From Phycisphaerales bacterium (GTDB taxonomy: Bacteria > Planctomycetota > Phycisphaerae > Phycisphaerales > UBA1924): 64,000 bases of DNA. Under the pieces are notes generated by a model that was not told the DNA's origin, did not search any database, and saw nothing but the letters and a program-made list of their open reading frames with translations. Where the stretch lies: NCBI GenBank assembly GCA_905339235.1, contig CAJPFG010000004.1, positions 1 through 64,000 of the forward strand, read 5' to 3'. A program made the translations under genes and the position numbers. Position 1 is the stretch's first letter. Each line of letters opens with the position of its first letter. Of the stretch, positions 1 through 8,616 are shown one piece after another.

Positions 1-160
1 AAGAGAAGCCTGAGCCTGAAAGCCGCCTGAGACGCCGCGGTGATAGGCCGCTCACACGGCGAACGCACCGCGCGCATCCATGCGGATCACGCGTCCACGC
101 GGGAGATCATGCCACGGCGAGAGGTTAGATCAGAGGCTCCAATTCGCCTACCCTCGCCCC
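1..160. other. window edge, no clear gene
   Basis: No convincing gene. One frame reads a short lysine/serine tail into a TGA at 28-30, so the 3' end of an upstream plus-strand gene may lie here, but the piece is too short to identify. The rest is the leader of the aminotransferase gene. Confidence 0.25.
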
Positions 161-1405
161 ATGCCGGCCCCCACGACCTTTCGCGATCTCCCCTTCATGG
201 GCGTCATCCACGTCAACAACGAGGCCATGAAAGCCGGGTGGGTCATGGGCGACCCGAACTGGTCGAACCTCGGCCAGGGCCAGCCCGAGGTCGGCCACCT
301 GGACGGCGCGCCGCACCGCATCGCCCACTTCGACATCAACCCCGCGGACCACGCGTACGGACCGGTCGAGGGAATTCCGGAATACCGCCAGGCCATCGCC
401 GACCACTACAACCGGCTGTATCGCGCCGGGAAGGCCAGTCAGTACACCATCGAGAATGTCTGCGTCGCGCCCGGCGGGCGGGCCGCGCTCACCCGTCTGG
501 CCGCGGCCCTTGACCGAGTGCGGCTGGCGTACTTCACGCCCGACTACACCGCGTACGAGGACATGCTCAACACATTCACCCGCATCGAGCCGGTGCACAT
601 CCACCTGACGCCCGAGTCGCGCTTCCGCATCGACCCGGCCGACCTCGCCGTGCGAGTCCAGCGCGATCGCCTTGGGGCGCTCCTCATCTCCAACCCCTGC
701 AACCCCACCGGCGTGGTGCTGCGCGGGGCGGAGTTGGCCGCGTGGGTCAATGTCACCCGCACCCATCGCACCACCCTCATCCTCGACGAGTTCTACTCGC
801 ACTACACGTACCTGCCCGATCACCCCGGCCCCGCCTCCGCGGCCGCGCACATCGACGACGTCAACGAAGACCCCGTCGTCCTCGTGGACGGTCTCACCAA
901 GTGCTTCCGCTACCCCGGCTGGCGCTCCGGATGGATCGTCGCCCCGCGCGCGATCATCCGCACGCTCACCGCCGCGGGGTCGTTTCTCGACGGCGGGGCC
1001 TCGCGCCCCGTCCAGCGCCTGGGCATTGAGGTGCTCAAGCCCGCCCGCGCGGACCAGGAGACCGGCGCCGTCCGCACGCAGTTCAAGATCAAGCGCGACC
1101 TCACGGTGCGAATGCTCAAGGAAGTCGGCGTCCAGTTTCCGCTGGAGCCGGAAGGGACGTTTTATGCGTGGGGTGATGTGTCGCAACTTCCGGCGAGCCT
1201 GAACACCGGCGAGAAGTTCATGCGCGAGGGTTTCAAGAACCGCACCCTCACCGTCCCCGGCCAGTTCTTCGACGTAAACCCCGGCAAGACACGCACCGGT
1301 GCGTCTGCCCTCTCCACCTTCGTCCGCTTCTCGTATGGGCCGCCGCGGGACAATCTGGAGGCTGGGCTGTCGCGGCTGGTGGCGATGGTCCAAAGGGCCA
1401 AATAG
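161..1405 (+). CDS. PLP-dependent aminotransferase, class I/II
   Basis: Fold-type I aminotransferase of 414 residues from the ATG at 161, transferring an amino group from an unidentified amino acid to a 2-oxoacid. Visible motifs are NPCNPTG (residues 178-184), the cofactor Asp209 with Tyr212 in LDEFYSHY, the Schiff-base Lys247 in DGLTKCF and the carboxylate-binding Arg255 in GWRSGW, all in family order. I prefer 161 to the upstream ATG at 80 because the extra N-terminus is arginine-rich and unlike the family. The stop lies inside a long inverted repeat that separates it from the acetyltransferase gene. Substrate cannot be read from sequence. An aspartate- or aromatic-type enzyme is possible. 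Confidence 0.9.
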   Translation: MPAPTTFRDLPFMGVIHVNNEAMKAGWVMGDPNWSNLGQGQPEVGHLDGAPHRIAHFDINPADHAYGPVEGIPEYRQAIADHYNRLYRAGKASQYTIENVCVAPGGRAALTRLAAALDRVRLAYFTPDYTAYEDMLNTFTRIEPVHIHLTPESRFRIDPADLAVRVQRDRLGALLISNPCNPTGVVLRGAELAAWVNVTRTHRTTLILDEFYSHYTYLPDHPGPASAAAHIDDVNEDPVVLVDGLTKCFRYPGWRSGWIVAPRAIIRTLTAAGSFLDGGASRPVQRLGIEVLKPARADQETGAVRTQFKIKRDLTVRMLKEVGVQFPLEPEGTFYAWGDVSQLPASLNTGEKFMREGFKNRTLTVPGQFFDVNPGKTRTGASALSTFVRFSYGPPRDNLEAGLSRLVAMVQRAK

Positions 1406-1490
1406 CAAATTTCCAAATGGCCACATAGGAGCGAGCCATTCGCCCGTGGTCCGACTTGGCCATTTGGCAGTTTGCCGTTTGGCGCTTTGG
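1390..1490. repeat. long imperfect inverted repeat across an intergenic gap
   Basis: Two 34-base arms at 1390-1423 and 1457-1490 pair at 29 of 34 positions, with two further G-T pairs, across a 33-base spacer. Each arm is built from short CCAAA / TTTGG units in tandem. The left arm covers the aminotransferase stop codon and the right arm ends 11 bases before the acetyltransferase ATG. It could be a terminator-like hairpin, an intercistronic structure or a dispersed palindromic element. There is no T-run after the right arm. Confidence 0.7.
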
Positions 1491-1501
1491 TACCCTTTCC
1501 C

Positions 1502-1999
1502 ATGCCCGCCCCGCTCATCCGCCCCGCCACCGTCTCCGACTTCCCCGCCATCGCGGCGCTCACCAACCACTTCATCGCCAACACCACCATCCACTTCGGC
1601 ACCACCCCCGTCACAGCCGACGAACTCACCGCCGCGTGGCTCCAGTCCCGCGACACCTACCCCCAACTCGTCGCCGAACTCGACGGTCGCTTCGCCGGTT
1701 TCGCCAAGGCCTACCGCTGGCGCGAGCGCGAGGCGTACGCGAAGACCGCCGAGGTCGGCATCTACATTCTGCTCGACCTCCACCGCCGCGGCGTCGGCCG
1801 CGCGCTCTACTCCGCCCTCCTCGACGACTGCCGCACGCGCGGCTTTCACACCGCCATCGGCGGCATCGCGCTCCCCAACGAGCCCTCCATCCGCCTCCAC
1901 GAGAAACTCGGCTTCACCCACATCGGCACCTTCCGTGAATGCGGCTACAAGCACGGGGCGTGGCGGGATGTGGCGTTCTACCAGATGATGCTCGGCTGA
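1502..1999 (+). CDS. GNAT N-acetyltransferase, phosphinothricin-acetyltransferase-like
   Basis: Acetyl-CoA-dependent N-acetyltransferase of 165 residues. It opens with IRPATVSDFPAI, carries the acetyl-CoA pyrophosphate loop RRGVGRAL near residues 98-105 and ends with the PN..S..LHEKLGF...G and WRDVAFYQ pattern typical of the Bar/PAT branch, which acetylates phosphinothricin, methionine sulfone or related amines. The ATG at 1502 is chosen because it sits directly before the conserved first strand; the earlier ATG at 1472 lies inside the inverted repeat. The real substrate is unknown. A detoxification role is inferred from the family only. Confidence 0.88.
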   Translation: MPAPLIRPATVSDFPAIAALTNHFIANTTIHFGTTPVTADELTAAWLQSRDTYPQLVAELDGRFAGFAKAYRWREREAYAKTAEVGIYILLDLHRRGVGRALYSALLDDCRTRGFHTAIGGIALPNEPSIRLHEKLGFTHIGTFRECGYKHGAWRDVAFYQMMLG

Positions 2000-2086
2000 A
2001 GCCCGCGCCCCGCGGTGTGACCCGTCGCTTCCTCCTGTCCTTTCCGCGCCCGCCGCGCCTCCGCGAGAGCCCTCTTATCCTTCCGC

Positions 2087-3718
2087 ATGCCAAAGACCAA
2101 GCCTCGCAAGCCCGCTTCCAAATCTTCCAAACCCGCCAAGCCCGCGCCCCCCCGCCCCGCGCCGAGCAAGGTCCACAACGGCGCGACACTGACGCCCCGA
2201 CACCCTGAAGCCCCGACGCCCTCGCTCACCTCTCCCCCCACTCGCCTCGAAAAGGACACCATGGGCGAGATGGAGGTCCCCGCCGACGTTCTGTACGGCG
2301 CCTCGACCCAGCGCGCCGTTCTCAACTTCCCCGTCTCCGGGCGGACCGTGCCCGAGCCGGTACTCAAGGCCTACGGCCTGCTGAAGGCCGCCGCGGCCGC
2401 GGTCAATCTCAAACTGAACCGCCTCGACAGGGCCCGCGCCACCGCCATCATCGAGGCCTGCAAGGAAATCCAGGACGGCCTCCCTGGCATGGGCGGCCTC
2501 GCCAAGCACTTCCCCGTTGACATCTACCAGACCGGCTCGGGCACCTCCACCAACATGAACGCCAACGAGGTCATCGCCAACCTCGTCGCCGTCCGCGCCC
2601 ACAAGCCCATCGGCCACTCCAAGGACCCCGCGTACATCAAGGCGGGCGGGGTTCATCCCAACGACCACGTCAACATGGGGCAGTCCTCCAACGACACCTT
2701 CCCCACCGCGATGCACATCGCCGCGGCGGTGATGATCCAGTCCGAACTGCTCCCCGCCGTCCGCGCTCTCGCGGAGCGGCTCGAGTCGCACGCCGCGGCG
2801 TGGGACAAACTCGTCAAGATCGGCCGCACGCACCTTCAGGACGCAACTCCCATCAGGCTTGGGCAGGAGTTCTCCGGTTTTGCCAGCCAGATGCGGCACG
2901 CCGAGGAGCGCCTCCATCGCGCCCTGCACACGCTGGGCGAACTTGCGCTCGGCGGCACGGCCGTGGGCACGGGCATCAACTGCCACGAGAAGTTCGGCGG
3001 CATGGTCGCCGCGGAACTGACCAAGCGCACGGGCGTGCATTTCCGCGAGGCGGTGAACCACTTCGAGGCCCAACACGCCAAGGACGCGTACGTCGAGGCC
3101 AGCGGGCACGTCAAGACCATCGCGGTCTCCCTCACCAAGATCGCCAACGACATTCGACTGATGGGCATGGGCCCGCGCTGCGGGCTGGGCGAGTTGGTCA
3201 TCCCCGCGGTGCAGCCCGGCTCGTCGATCATGCCCGGCAAGGTCAATCCGGTCATCTGCGAGTCCATGATGATGGTCTGCTGCCAGGTCATCGGCAACGA
3301 CGCGGCGGTGGCGATGGGCGGGGTAGGGGGCGTGGGCTCGCTGCTGGACCTGAACGTCGCCATGCCCATGATGGCGCACAACCTGCTGGACAGCATCCAC
3401 CTGCTCGCCCGCGCGTGTGCCATGTTCGACAGCAACCTCCTCAAGGACCTCCGGCCCGACGAGAAGCGCTGCGCCGAACTCATCGAGGGCTCGCTGGCGA
3501 TGTGCACCTCGCTGGTGCCGGTGATCGGCTACGACAAGTCCGCGGCCCTGGCCAAGCAAGCGTTCAAGGAAGGCAAGACAGTCCGGCAACTCGCGTACGA
3601 GATCGTGGTCGGCACCAAGGACAACGCGGGCAACACCATCACCCGCGAGGACATCGACGGCTACCTGAACCCGTGGAGCATGACGCTGCCGGGGGGCGAG
3701 GGCTCAGCGGGCGGCTGA
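2087..3718 (+). CDS. fumC: class II fumarate hydratase
   Basis: Fumarase of the citric acid cycle, interconverting fumarate and malate in the cytoplasm. The family signature GSSIMPGKVNP is at residues 378-388. SSNDTFPTAMH and KIGRTHLQDATP are also present, and GSGTSTNMNANEVIAN fits fumarase better than aspartase. At 543 residues it is longer than the usual 460 or so. The excess is an N-terminal stretch of about 50 residues rich in Lys, Pro, Ala and Ser before the normal TRLEKDTMGEMEVPAD start. No in-frame ATG, GTG or TTG lies between 2087 and the conserved TRLEKD, so the extension is probably translated unless a rarer start is used. It looks disordered and might be a planctomycete-specific tail. 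Confidence 0.95.
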   Translation: MPKTKPRKPASKSSKPAKPAPPRPAPSKVHNGATLTPRHPEAPTPSLTSPPTRLEKDTMGEMEVPADVLYGASTQRAVLNFPVSGRTVPEPVLKAYGLLKAAAAAVNLKLNRLDRARATAIIEACKEIQDGLPGMGGLAKHFPVDIYQTGSGTSTNMNANEVIANLVAVRAHKPIGHSKDPAYIKAGGVHPNDHVNMGQSSNDTFPTAMHIAAAVMIQSELLPAVRALAERLESHAAAWDKLVKIGRTHLQDATPIRLGQEFSGFASQMRHAEERLHRALHTLGELALGGTAVGTGINCHEKFGGMVAAELTKRTGVHFREAVNHFEAQHAKDAYVEASGHVKTIAVSLTKIANDIRLMGMGPRCGLGELVIPAVQPGSSIMPGKVNPVICESMMMVCCQVIGNDAAVAMGGVGGVGSLLDLNVAMPMMAHNLLDSIHLLARACAMFDSNLLKDLRPDEKRCAELIEGSLAMCTSLVPVIGYDKSAALAKQAFKEGKTVRQLAYEIVVGTKDNAGNTITREDIDGYLNPWSMTLPGGEGSAGG

Positions 3719-3783
3719 CACGCAAGCCCGGAAAAGGCGAACGCGGAGCGAGGGGGAGAGAGAGTCGCGGGGGGAGATTCCGC

Positions 3784-3789
3784 TATAAT
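3784..3789 (+). promoter_or_regulatory. -10 box of the low-GC cassette
   Basis: A perfect TATAAT sits 30 bases before the chosen ATG at 3819, placing a transcript start near 3796. The -35 region (about 3761-3766) does not match consensus, so the call rests on the -10 box and the local change to AT-rich sequence. The ribosome-binding site GGAGG is at 3809-3813. Confidence 0.45.
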
Positions 3790-3818
3790 GTACAATGCTT
3801 GGCAACTTGGAGGATCGA

Positions 3819-4676
3819 ATGACTCTCTGCACAAGCGGCTGCGGCTCCGAAATCCCAATCAATGTTCGGATCTGCCCTGCCTGTGGCATGGACAACGCAT
3901 GCCCGAACGTGCGTGCCGCCTCGCAGCCTGCGGAGGTCGACGCCTTAGACCATCGCTATTCCGAAGCGCTCAACAGAGCGGCACAGCGTGGCACGCGTGC
4001 CATCGTGCTAGACTTTCAAGCCGCAGTCGACCAGTCCGTCGCAGTTAATGCACTCTCTCTTGATGAGGCCGAGCGTATACTCAAGGCTTCTAACAAACTA
4101 TTTCAAACATTCGCTGCTCGTATTTCTGCCGGCTCGCAATCTCCATGTACTACAGATTACTATGATATGGTCAGGCCGCGAGTGGAGGCGCTCCTCTTTC
4201 CATACTACGGTCAGGAGATTCGCTTCGCCGCCCTGAGCTTGACCTACGATGGCTTGACATCATTTGGACCTATTGCCCTAATCCTGAGTGAACAGGCAAT
4301 CGCTTGTCGTTCAACAGTATTAGAAGATAACTCCGTGCACTTCTTCCAAGATCACAAGACTGACTTGCTTGCGGATTTTCCGCCAGGTTACCGTGCGACA
4401 TGGTCACGACGTGGTATGCTGGCGGTCGCAAAACTCGCAGACCAGATTTCTGGGCCATTAGATCGTCGAGGTTATCATAATCTGCTTCTGCACCACGATG
4501 CCACAACAGGGAGGGAACACTGCATCGAGGTTCACATATTTGGCGCGTGCAACCTGCATACGGTTAACATTGTCCGGGGCCCCAAGCGCTTTCGACGCAA
4601 TGCTGATCAGGTCCGCTGGAACGATCTGCAATACCGCGCCCACTCCCACGGACTGACGGTGGAACTCACTCCATGA
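3819..4676 (+). CDS. zinc-ribbon protein of unknown function
   Basis: Not recognised. 285 residues. The N-terminus is a treble of cysteine pairs (C4-x3-C8, C19-x2-C22, then C28) that should bind zinc. A helical middle follows, then a conserved-looking C-terminal half with PPGYRATW, MLAVAKLA and a closing CIEVHIFG strand, the sort of mixed alpha/beta region seen in enzymes. The ATG at 3819 has GGAGG five bases before it and is preferred to the ATG at 3795. The stop overlaps the next gene's start (ATGA), so the two are translationally coupled. Codon use and base composition are AT-richer than the fumarase gene before it, which suggests transfer. A nucleotide-modifying or toxin-like enzyme is possible, but that is speculation. 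Confidence 0.75.
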   Translation: MTLCTSGCGSEIPINVRICPACGMDNACPNVRAASQPAEVDALDHRYSEALNRAAQRGTRAIVLDFQAAVDQSVAVNALSLDEAERILKASNKLFQTFAARISAGSQSPCTTDYYDMVRPRVEALLFPYYGQEIRFAALSLTYDGLTSFGPIALILSEQAIACRSTVLEDNSVHFFQDHKTDLLADFPPGYRATWSRRGMLAVAKLADQISGPLDRRGYHNLLLHHDATTGREHCIEVHIFGACNLHTVNIVRGPKRFRRNADQVRWNDLQYRAHSHGLTVELTP

Positions 4677-6988
4677 AGGCCACGATCTCCGGACAAGCTG
4701 ACATGGCGGCATTCCAGCGGGACGGGCTGTGGATAGCGGTATCCTCAGACAGGCTCTCGCCGCCGGAGCGATTGACAATGTCGGGATTGAGATCGCTGCT
4801 TTCTCAGTTTACGGACGTGGAAACGATCGAGTGTCAAGATGTTGACTCCGCCATCGCACACCTCGAGCGAGCACGCAGGAAGGCAGTGGCGCTACCGCTG
4901 GCGCTGATTTTTCTCGACGATAATGCGCTCGAATGCACGCGCCGCGAGGCTGCGTCTGAGTTGGAGCTGCTCCTGGAAAGCAAAGACATAGCAGCTGCTG
5001 TTCGCGATCGCCTTTACTCTGCTCCACTTCCAGTAAATGTTCGCGTTGCCCTTGAGTTCGCTAGCGGTGCTCCCACCCCATTCCTCAAACAGCTCCTCGA
5101 CGATACCATCTGCCTACAGCCCTCTATTGTGCGTGTTCGCGAAGCTTGGGACAGGTCATGCTTTGCTATCGGCCATTCCGTTGCGAGCGAGGGAGCTCGG
5201 CTCTCGCTCTGCGACCTAGGCTATTGGCGAAGGCTCGTGGAGGCACACCACGATCGCGCTCAATATGATTTGGTCGCATGGGAGATCCTACACCCTCTAC
5301 AGCTTGTTACGATCCGAACGCGAGCGAGACTAGCTCACACATATCCTCTTCGTCAGGTTGTACTTCGGTGGATGGCCGCCTGTAGACCTGCAGCGATACG
5401 GCATGCTTATTCAGCCGAGCCTATGTCCACGGACGACGCCCTTGATTACGAACAAGATCTCCTTGGGCGCCGAAAGAGGTCGCGCAGCCACTCGGGCGCC
5501 GACGAGGCGCTTGCCAGAGTTTCCAGCCAGCAGCGCTCGATCGTGAAGCTCTGGCGGAGCCACAAGTTTCGAGAGGCTGATCGAATACTAGGGCAACTAA
5601 TCCAACAGCAGCGAAAGGACTCCACTGCAGAACAACTTGGAAAGACACTCTCGAAGTTGGGCATGCAAGCCATGCATTTGCTACCGATGGAAAAGTGTTT
5701 GAGCCTGACTCGTCTAGCCATCGAGGCCAACCCGCACGATGTGACAGCTCGTACGCAACTCGCAACGCAATTAGCCGCATTTGGCTTTCTCACCGAAGCA
5801 CTTGCGGTATGCCAGGGTTGTATTGTCGAACAGCCGAAGGACGTAGTTCCTCGCTGCCTGGAGGCAACGATCCTAAAGCAAATGGGCAGGCTGCGCGACG
5901 CATTAGAGGCATTTCAGCGCACCGCCAGCGAGTTTCCGGATGATCCTTTTCCCCTAAATGGTGCGGCGGATGTCCTGAAGGTTATGGGATACTATTCGGA
6001 GGCACTCGAGGCATACCAATCGGTCACAAGAACCTATGGCAGTACTAACGTGGTTTCACGTACCGGCGAAGCTGACGTACTCAAGCTGATGGGTCACTTG
6101 GGGGAAGCCCTGCATGTTTATGATGAAGCCATACGCGACCATCCTGGTGAAGTTGTTGCATGGTCTGGTAAAGCTGATGTACTAATGACTATGGACAGAC
6201 TACCTGAGGCGCTCGTCGCCTATCAGCATGCCTCAAGTGAATTTACTAACGAATTGGGACCTAGAAGCGGCATTGCAGAGGTTTTGAGAGCAATGGGGAG
6301 ATTACCAGAGGCACTCGCAGAGTATCGAAAAGCTGGACAGGCATTTCCAGGTTGTGCGATGTTCCGGTCCGGTGCTGCACATATATTGAAATTAATGGGT
6401 AGATTGCATGACGCACTTGCGGAATATGAACAATATTTGCTTGAGTTTCCAAACGACGAGTACTTATCGAGCGGCCGAATTAGCTGCCTGCTTTTACTCG
6501 GCAGCAGTGACGCCGTTCGAGGGCTATGTCCACTGCCAGCGGATCTGAAACTGGTTAGCTCGCAAGCCGACTGGATCGCTATTCACATGCTCGGCATGCT
6601 CGAGCTTCGGTCGGGTGACTATGCCGCGGCCTTGAGAATCTTCTCGGCGGGCAAGCATTACTGCGAATGGGCGGACACACGTGCGTACTTTGCCATGGCT
6701 TTGGCAGCTACCTACGTGCGTCAACGGCAGTGGCTCGCTGCACGCAATGCGTTGAATGGAATTGACGCGATTAAGGCGGATGTGCTTCGCCTGCACGTAT
6801 CATGCGCGGCCGAAGATGTTGCCAGCGCGCGTAAGCTGTTCGCCCGCCTGGGACGGTCTACAGATGTCCCTCTCGCCAATGCACGCGATACTATTGCAAG
6901 ACGATATCGTCTCACTTCGGGTTCCGAAGCCGTTGCGACCGACGACGACGTCTTCGAATCGGAGGCACGCCTTCTGCTGGCGGCCTGA
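4673..6988 (+). CDS. large TPR-repeat protein coupled to the zinc-ribbon gene
   Basis: 771 residues. The first 290 or so residues have no motif I recognise and contain several conserved-looking aromatic and charged patches. From about residue 350 to 600 there is a run of 34-residue tetratricopeptide repeats with the unit ADVLKxMGxxxEALxxY, for example around 5961, 6060, 6165 and 6270. The C-terminus is helical and ends in an acidic tail. TPR arrays bind partner proteins, so this is likely a scaffold or sensor for the product of the upstream gene, with which it shares the ATGA overlap. Base composition is clearly AT-richer than the flanks. No signal peptide or membrane segment is seen. The function of the pair is unknown. 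Confidence 0.78.
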   Translation: MKATISGQADMAAFQRDGLWIAVSSDRLSPPERLTMSGLRSLLSQFTDVETIECQDVDSAIAHLERARRKAVALPLALIFLDDNALECTRREAASELELLLESKDIAAAVRDRLYSAPLPVNVRVALEFASGAPTPFLKQLLDDTICLQPSIVRVREAWDRSCFAIGHSVASEGARLSLCDLGYWRRLVEAHHDRAQYDLVAWEILHPLQLVTIRTRARLAHTYPLRQVVLRWMAACRPAAIRHAYSAEPMSTDDALDYEQDLLGRRKRSRSHSGADEALARVSSQQRSIVKLWRSHKFREADRILGQLIQQQRKDSTAEQLGKTLSKLGMQAMHLLPMEKCLSLTRLAIEANPHDVTARTQLATQLAAFGFLTEALAVCQGCIVEQPKDVVPRCLEATILKQMGRLRDALEAFQRTASEFPDDPFPLNGAADVLKVMGYYSEALEAYQSVTRTYGSTNVVSRTGEADVLKLMGHLGEALHVYDEAIRDHPGEVVAWSGKADVLMTMDRLPEALVAYQHASSEFTNELGPRSGIAEVLRAMGRLPEALAEYRKAGQAFPGCAMFRSGAAHILKLMGRLHDALAEYEQYLLEFPNDEYLSSGRISCLLLLGSSDAVRGLCPLPADLKLVSSQADWIAIHMLGMLELRSGDYAAALRIFSAGKHYCEWADTRAYFAMALAATYVRQRQWLAARNALNGIDAIKADVLRLHVSCAAEDVASARKLFARLGRSTDVPLANARDTIARRYRLTSGSEAVATDDDVFESEARLLLAA

Positions 6989-7110
6989 ACGATGCTGCGC
7001 GAATCTGCCACCCATTAGTGTCCTAACATTGATGGCGGTTGATGGGCCGACTCATGCGTTTCCTGACACCCTCGCGTGGCGGGGAGGCATCGCACGATGA
7101 CCGATGGCCT
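6989..7110. other. intergenic, edge of the low-GC cassette
   Basis: No gene or strong structure. Composition climbs back to the GC-rich background within about 100 bases of the TPR gene stop, marking the right edge of the AT-rich block. I see no flanking direct repeat, tRNA or integrase that would define an attachment site. Confidence 0.4.
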
Positions 7111-7169
7111 CGCATCCTGACACCCCGGTCGTGCTATTGCACCGTCGGTCGGCCGGTCTTCAGGCCGAG
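7111..7169. repeat. intergenic repeat A, copy 1
   Basis: 59 bases that match 9785-9843 at 53 positions. Both copies end in a small hairpin (CGGCC stem around GTCTTC, closing with GGCCG). Copy 2 lies just downstream of a dockerin-coding 3' end on the minus strand, so the element may be a terminator region that has been duplicated. Confidence 0.7.
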
Positions 7170-7170
7170 T

Positions 7171-7329
7171 CCTTGCCGGCGCGTGCGATGCTTCGCGCGG
7201 CGGGCGCGGGATCAGGATCGGGGGCCCCTCGGCCGTGAATCACCCGCGCGTTCGCATCACTCCCGCCGCAAAGCCGGCGCGAGCGATGGCACCCCTTGTC
7301 GCCGTTGATCGGCTTCGACTGCTGCCACC
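7171..7329. repeat. intergenic repeat B, copy 1
   Basis: A second dispersed element, similar with insertions and deletions to 8363-8554. Shared blocks include TGCGATGCTTCGCGC near the start, AATCACCCGCGCG in the middle and the end TTGATCGGCTT-GACTGCTGCCACC. The shared blocks are far too long for chance. No open frame is conserved between the copies. Confidence 0.7.
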
Positions 7330-7347
7330 CGCCTCCACGACCAAGCC

Positions 7348-7842
7348 TTACGTTGGCCGCAATCCCGGGGGCGGGGTCTGCCCCGATTCACGCCAAGGGC
7401 CGCGAAACGGAGCGCGGCCTCCCAGCGTGATACCCACAAACCCCACGGGGATCGACACGAAAGTAAGCCACCACGGGGGCACGGTCGCCTTGTTCGCTGC
7501 AAAGAACCCGATCTCGCCGACACGCGGACCGTGATTGCCCCTATCCCTGACGAGCGACGGAAGACTGCCGAAGACGCTGATCGCAAGCACGATGCGTGCG
7601 AACAAAACCACAGGAAGAGGCCCCCGCGCAATGCCGCGACAGACCGCCCCTCCGATGAGTGCGCCTGCGACATTGAGGATGAGCCCCAGCGCGATCCACA
7701 GCGCGGACAGGCGATACGTGCCCGGCTGAAACTCGTACTCAGGCCCCAGCGTGAAGAACGCGGCGAGTGTGCCCGCGTAGGTGAATGCGCCATACGCGAG
7801 AAACCCGGCGACCACCGCCACGATAGGTCTTGCTTTGCCCAT
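7348..7842 (-). CDS. small multi-pass membrane protein
   Basis: Not recognised. 164 residues from the ATG at 7842, with an AAGGA-type ribosome-binding site just before it; the longer frame to 7998 adds an arginine-rich N-terminus that does not look coding. Hydrophobic segments at roughly residues 5-28, 42-68, 72-95 and 122-145 predict four membrane helices, with AGALIGGAVCRGIA between the second and third. The C-terminus runs into repeat B sequence on the other side of its stop. Its upstream region contains three alternating copies of a CACGGCTTG motif. Confidence 0.65.
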   Translation of the reverse strand: MGKARPIVAVVAGFLAYGAFTYAGTLAAFFTLGPEYEFQPGTYRLSALWIALGLILNVAGALIGGAVCRGIARGPLPVVLFARIVLAISVFGSLPSLVRDRGNHGPRVGEIGFFAANKATVPPWWLTFVSIPVGFVGITLGGRAPFRGPWRESGQTPPPGLRPT

Positions 7843-7916
7843 GCGAGTCCTTGTGATCAACCATAGGGGGCAGGCGGCCCGGCTTCGGGAGCGCGGAGCG
7901 GAGCCAAAGTCGGTGC

Positions 7917-7983
7917 CACGGCTTGACGCTTTGGGCAAGCCGTGCCTTTGCGTCCGAACACCAGCGGCGTCCGGCACGGCTTG
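7917..7983. repeat. three alternating inverted motifs in a leader region
   Basis: CACGGCTTG occurs at 7917-7925, inverted as CAAGCCGTGCC at 7936-7946, and upright again as GGCACGGCTTG at 7973-7983. The middle copy can pair with either neighbour (9 or 11 base pairs), giving two mutually exclusive hairpins. It lies 75-140 bases before the start of the minus-strand membrane protein. Confidence 0.6.
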
Positions 7984-8616
7984 GCGCCGAGCCACCAAGC
8001 CTTGGCACCCCTTTCGTCACTTCGAAGCCGGGCCACCCCCCCACCCGCCCAACCGCCGCCCAGGCCCGTTCTGTCCCCTATGCTCGTCTGTCCCTATCTC
8101 TCACCACGGAACTCAATGCCCAATCCCCAAGACGCATCCCGCCCCCTCGCCCGCCCCTCCAAACACACCAACGAAGACCCCAAGCCACCGCATCCGACTT
8201 GGGTTCCACCAGCCAGGCCCCCGCTCCAGAGCGGCATGCTCCAGAACCGCAAGTTCGACCTGCACAAGTCCAAACGCGTCGCCTCCAGTCGCCGCAGGCC
8301 CTGATCCGGCGGAGTGGCTGCGTTCACGGCCGCCCTGGGCTGCGCCATCGCATCGCCGTTGGCCTTGCAACGGCGCATGCGATGCTTCGCGCCGTCGGCT
8401 TCGTGACGAGATCTCCACGCTCACCGCGACCCGCCCGCGGCCAATCCCCAGCCCAGTCTCCGGCCCCTCACGCGGGTCGATCGGCCGGGAATCACCCGCG
8501 CGTCCGCACCGATGGCACCCTTGTCGTCGTTGATCGGCTTTGACTGCTGCCACCTGCCCCGTAAATAGAAAGCCTCGGGATACGCTCCCGGGCTTGAATG
8601 ATCAGATCGAGTCCTC
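7984..8616. other. gene-poor stretch with repeat B copy 2
   Basis: No well-supported gene in about 630 bases. A 62-residue plus-strand frame starting at 8116 (MPNPQDASRPLARP...) has no ribosome-binding site and is proline/arginine-rich; I do not call it. The recognisable content is the second copy of repeat B. Confidence 0.5.
8363..8554. repeat. intergenic repeat B, copy 2
   Basis: Partner of 7171-7329, longer because of an internal insertion. It ends 62 bases beyond the stop of the minus-strand dockerin gene, so both repeat families lie downstream of minus-strand genes. Confidence 0.7.

Noticed and set aside
125-1954. 609-residue minus-strand open frame
   Set aside because: Antisense shadow of the aminotransferase and acetyltransferase, typical of GC-rich DNA; composition is Val/Gly/Asp/Arg-rich and no domain is seen.
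5900-6450. 102-base periodicity as a DNA repeat array
   Set aside because: Explained by TPR units of 34 residues; DNA identity between units is low.
8116-8304. 62-residue plus-strand frame (MPNPQDASRP...) as a small gene
   Set aside because: No ribosome-binding site, proline/arginine-rich, no homologue recalled; left as intergenic.
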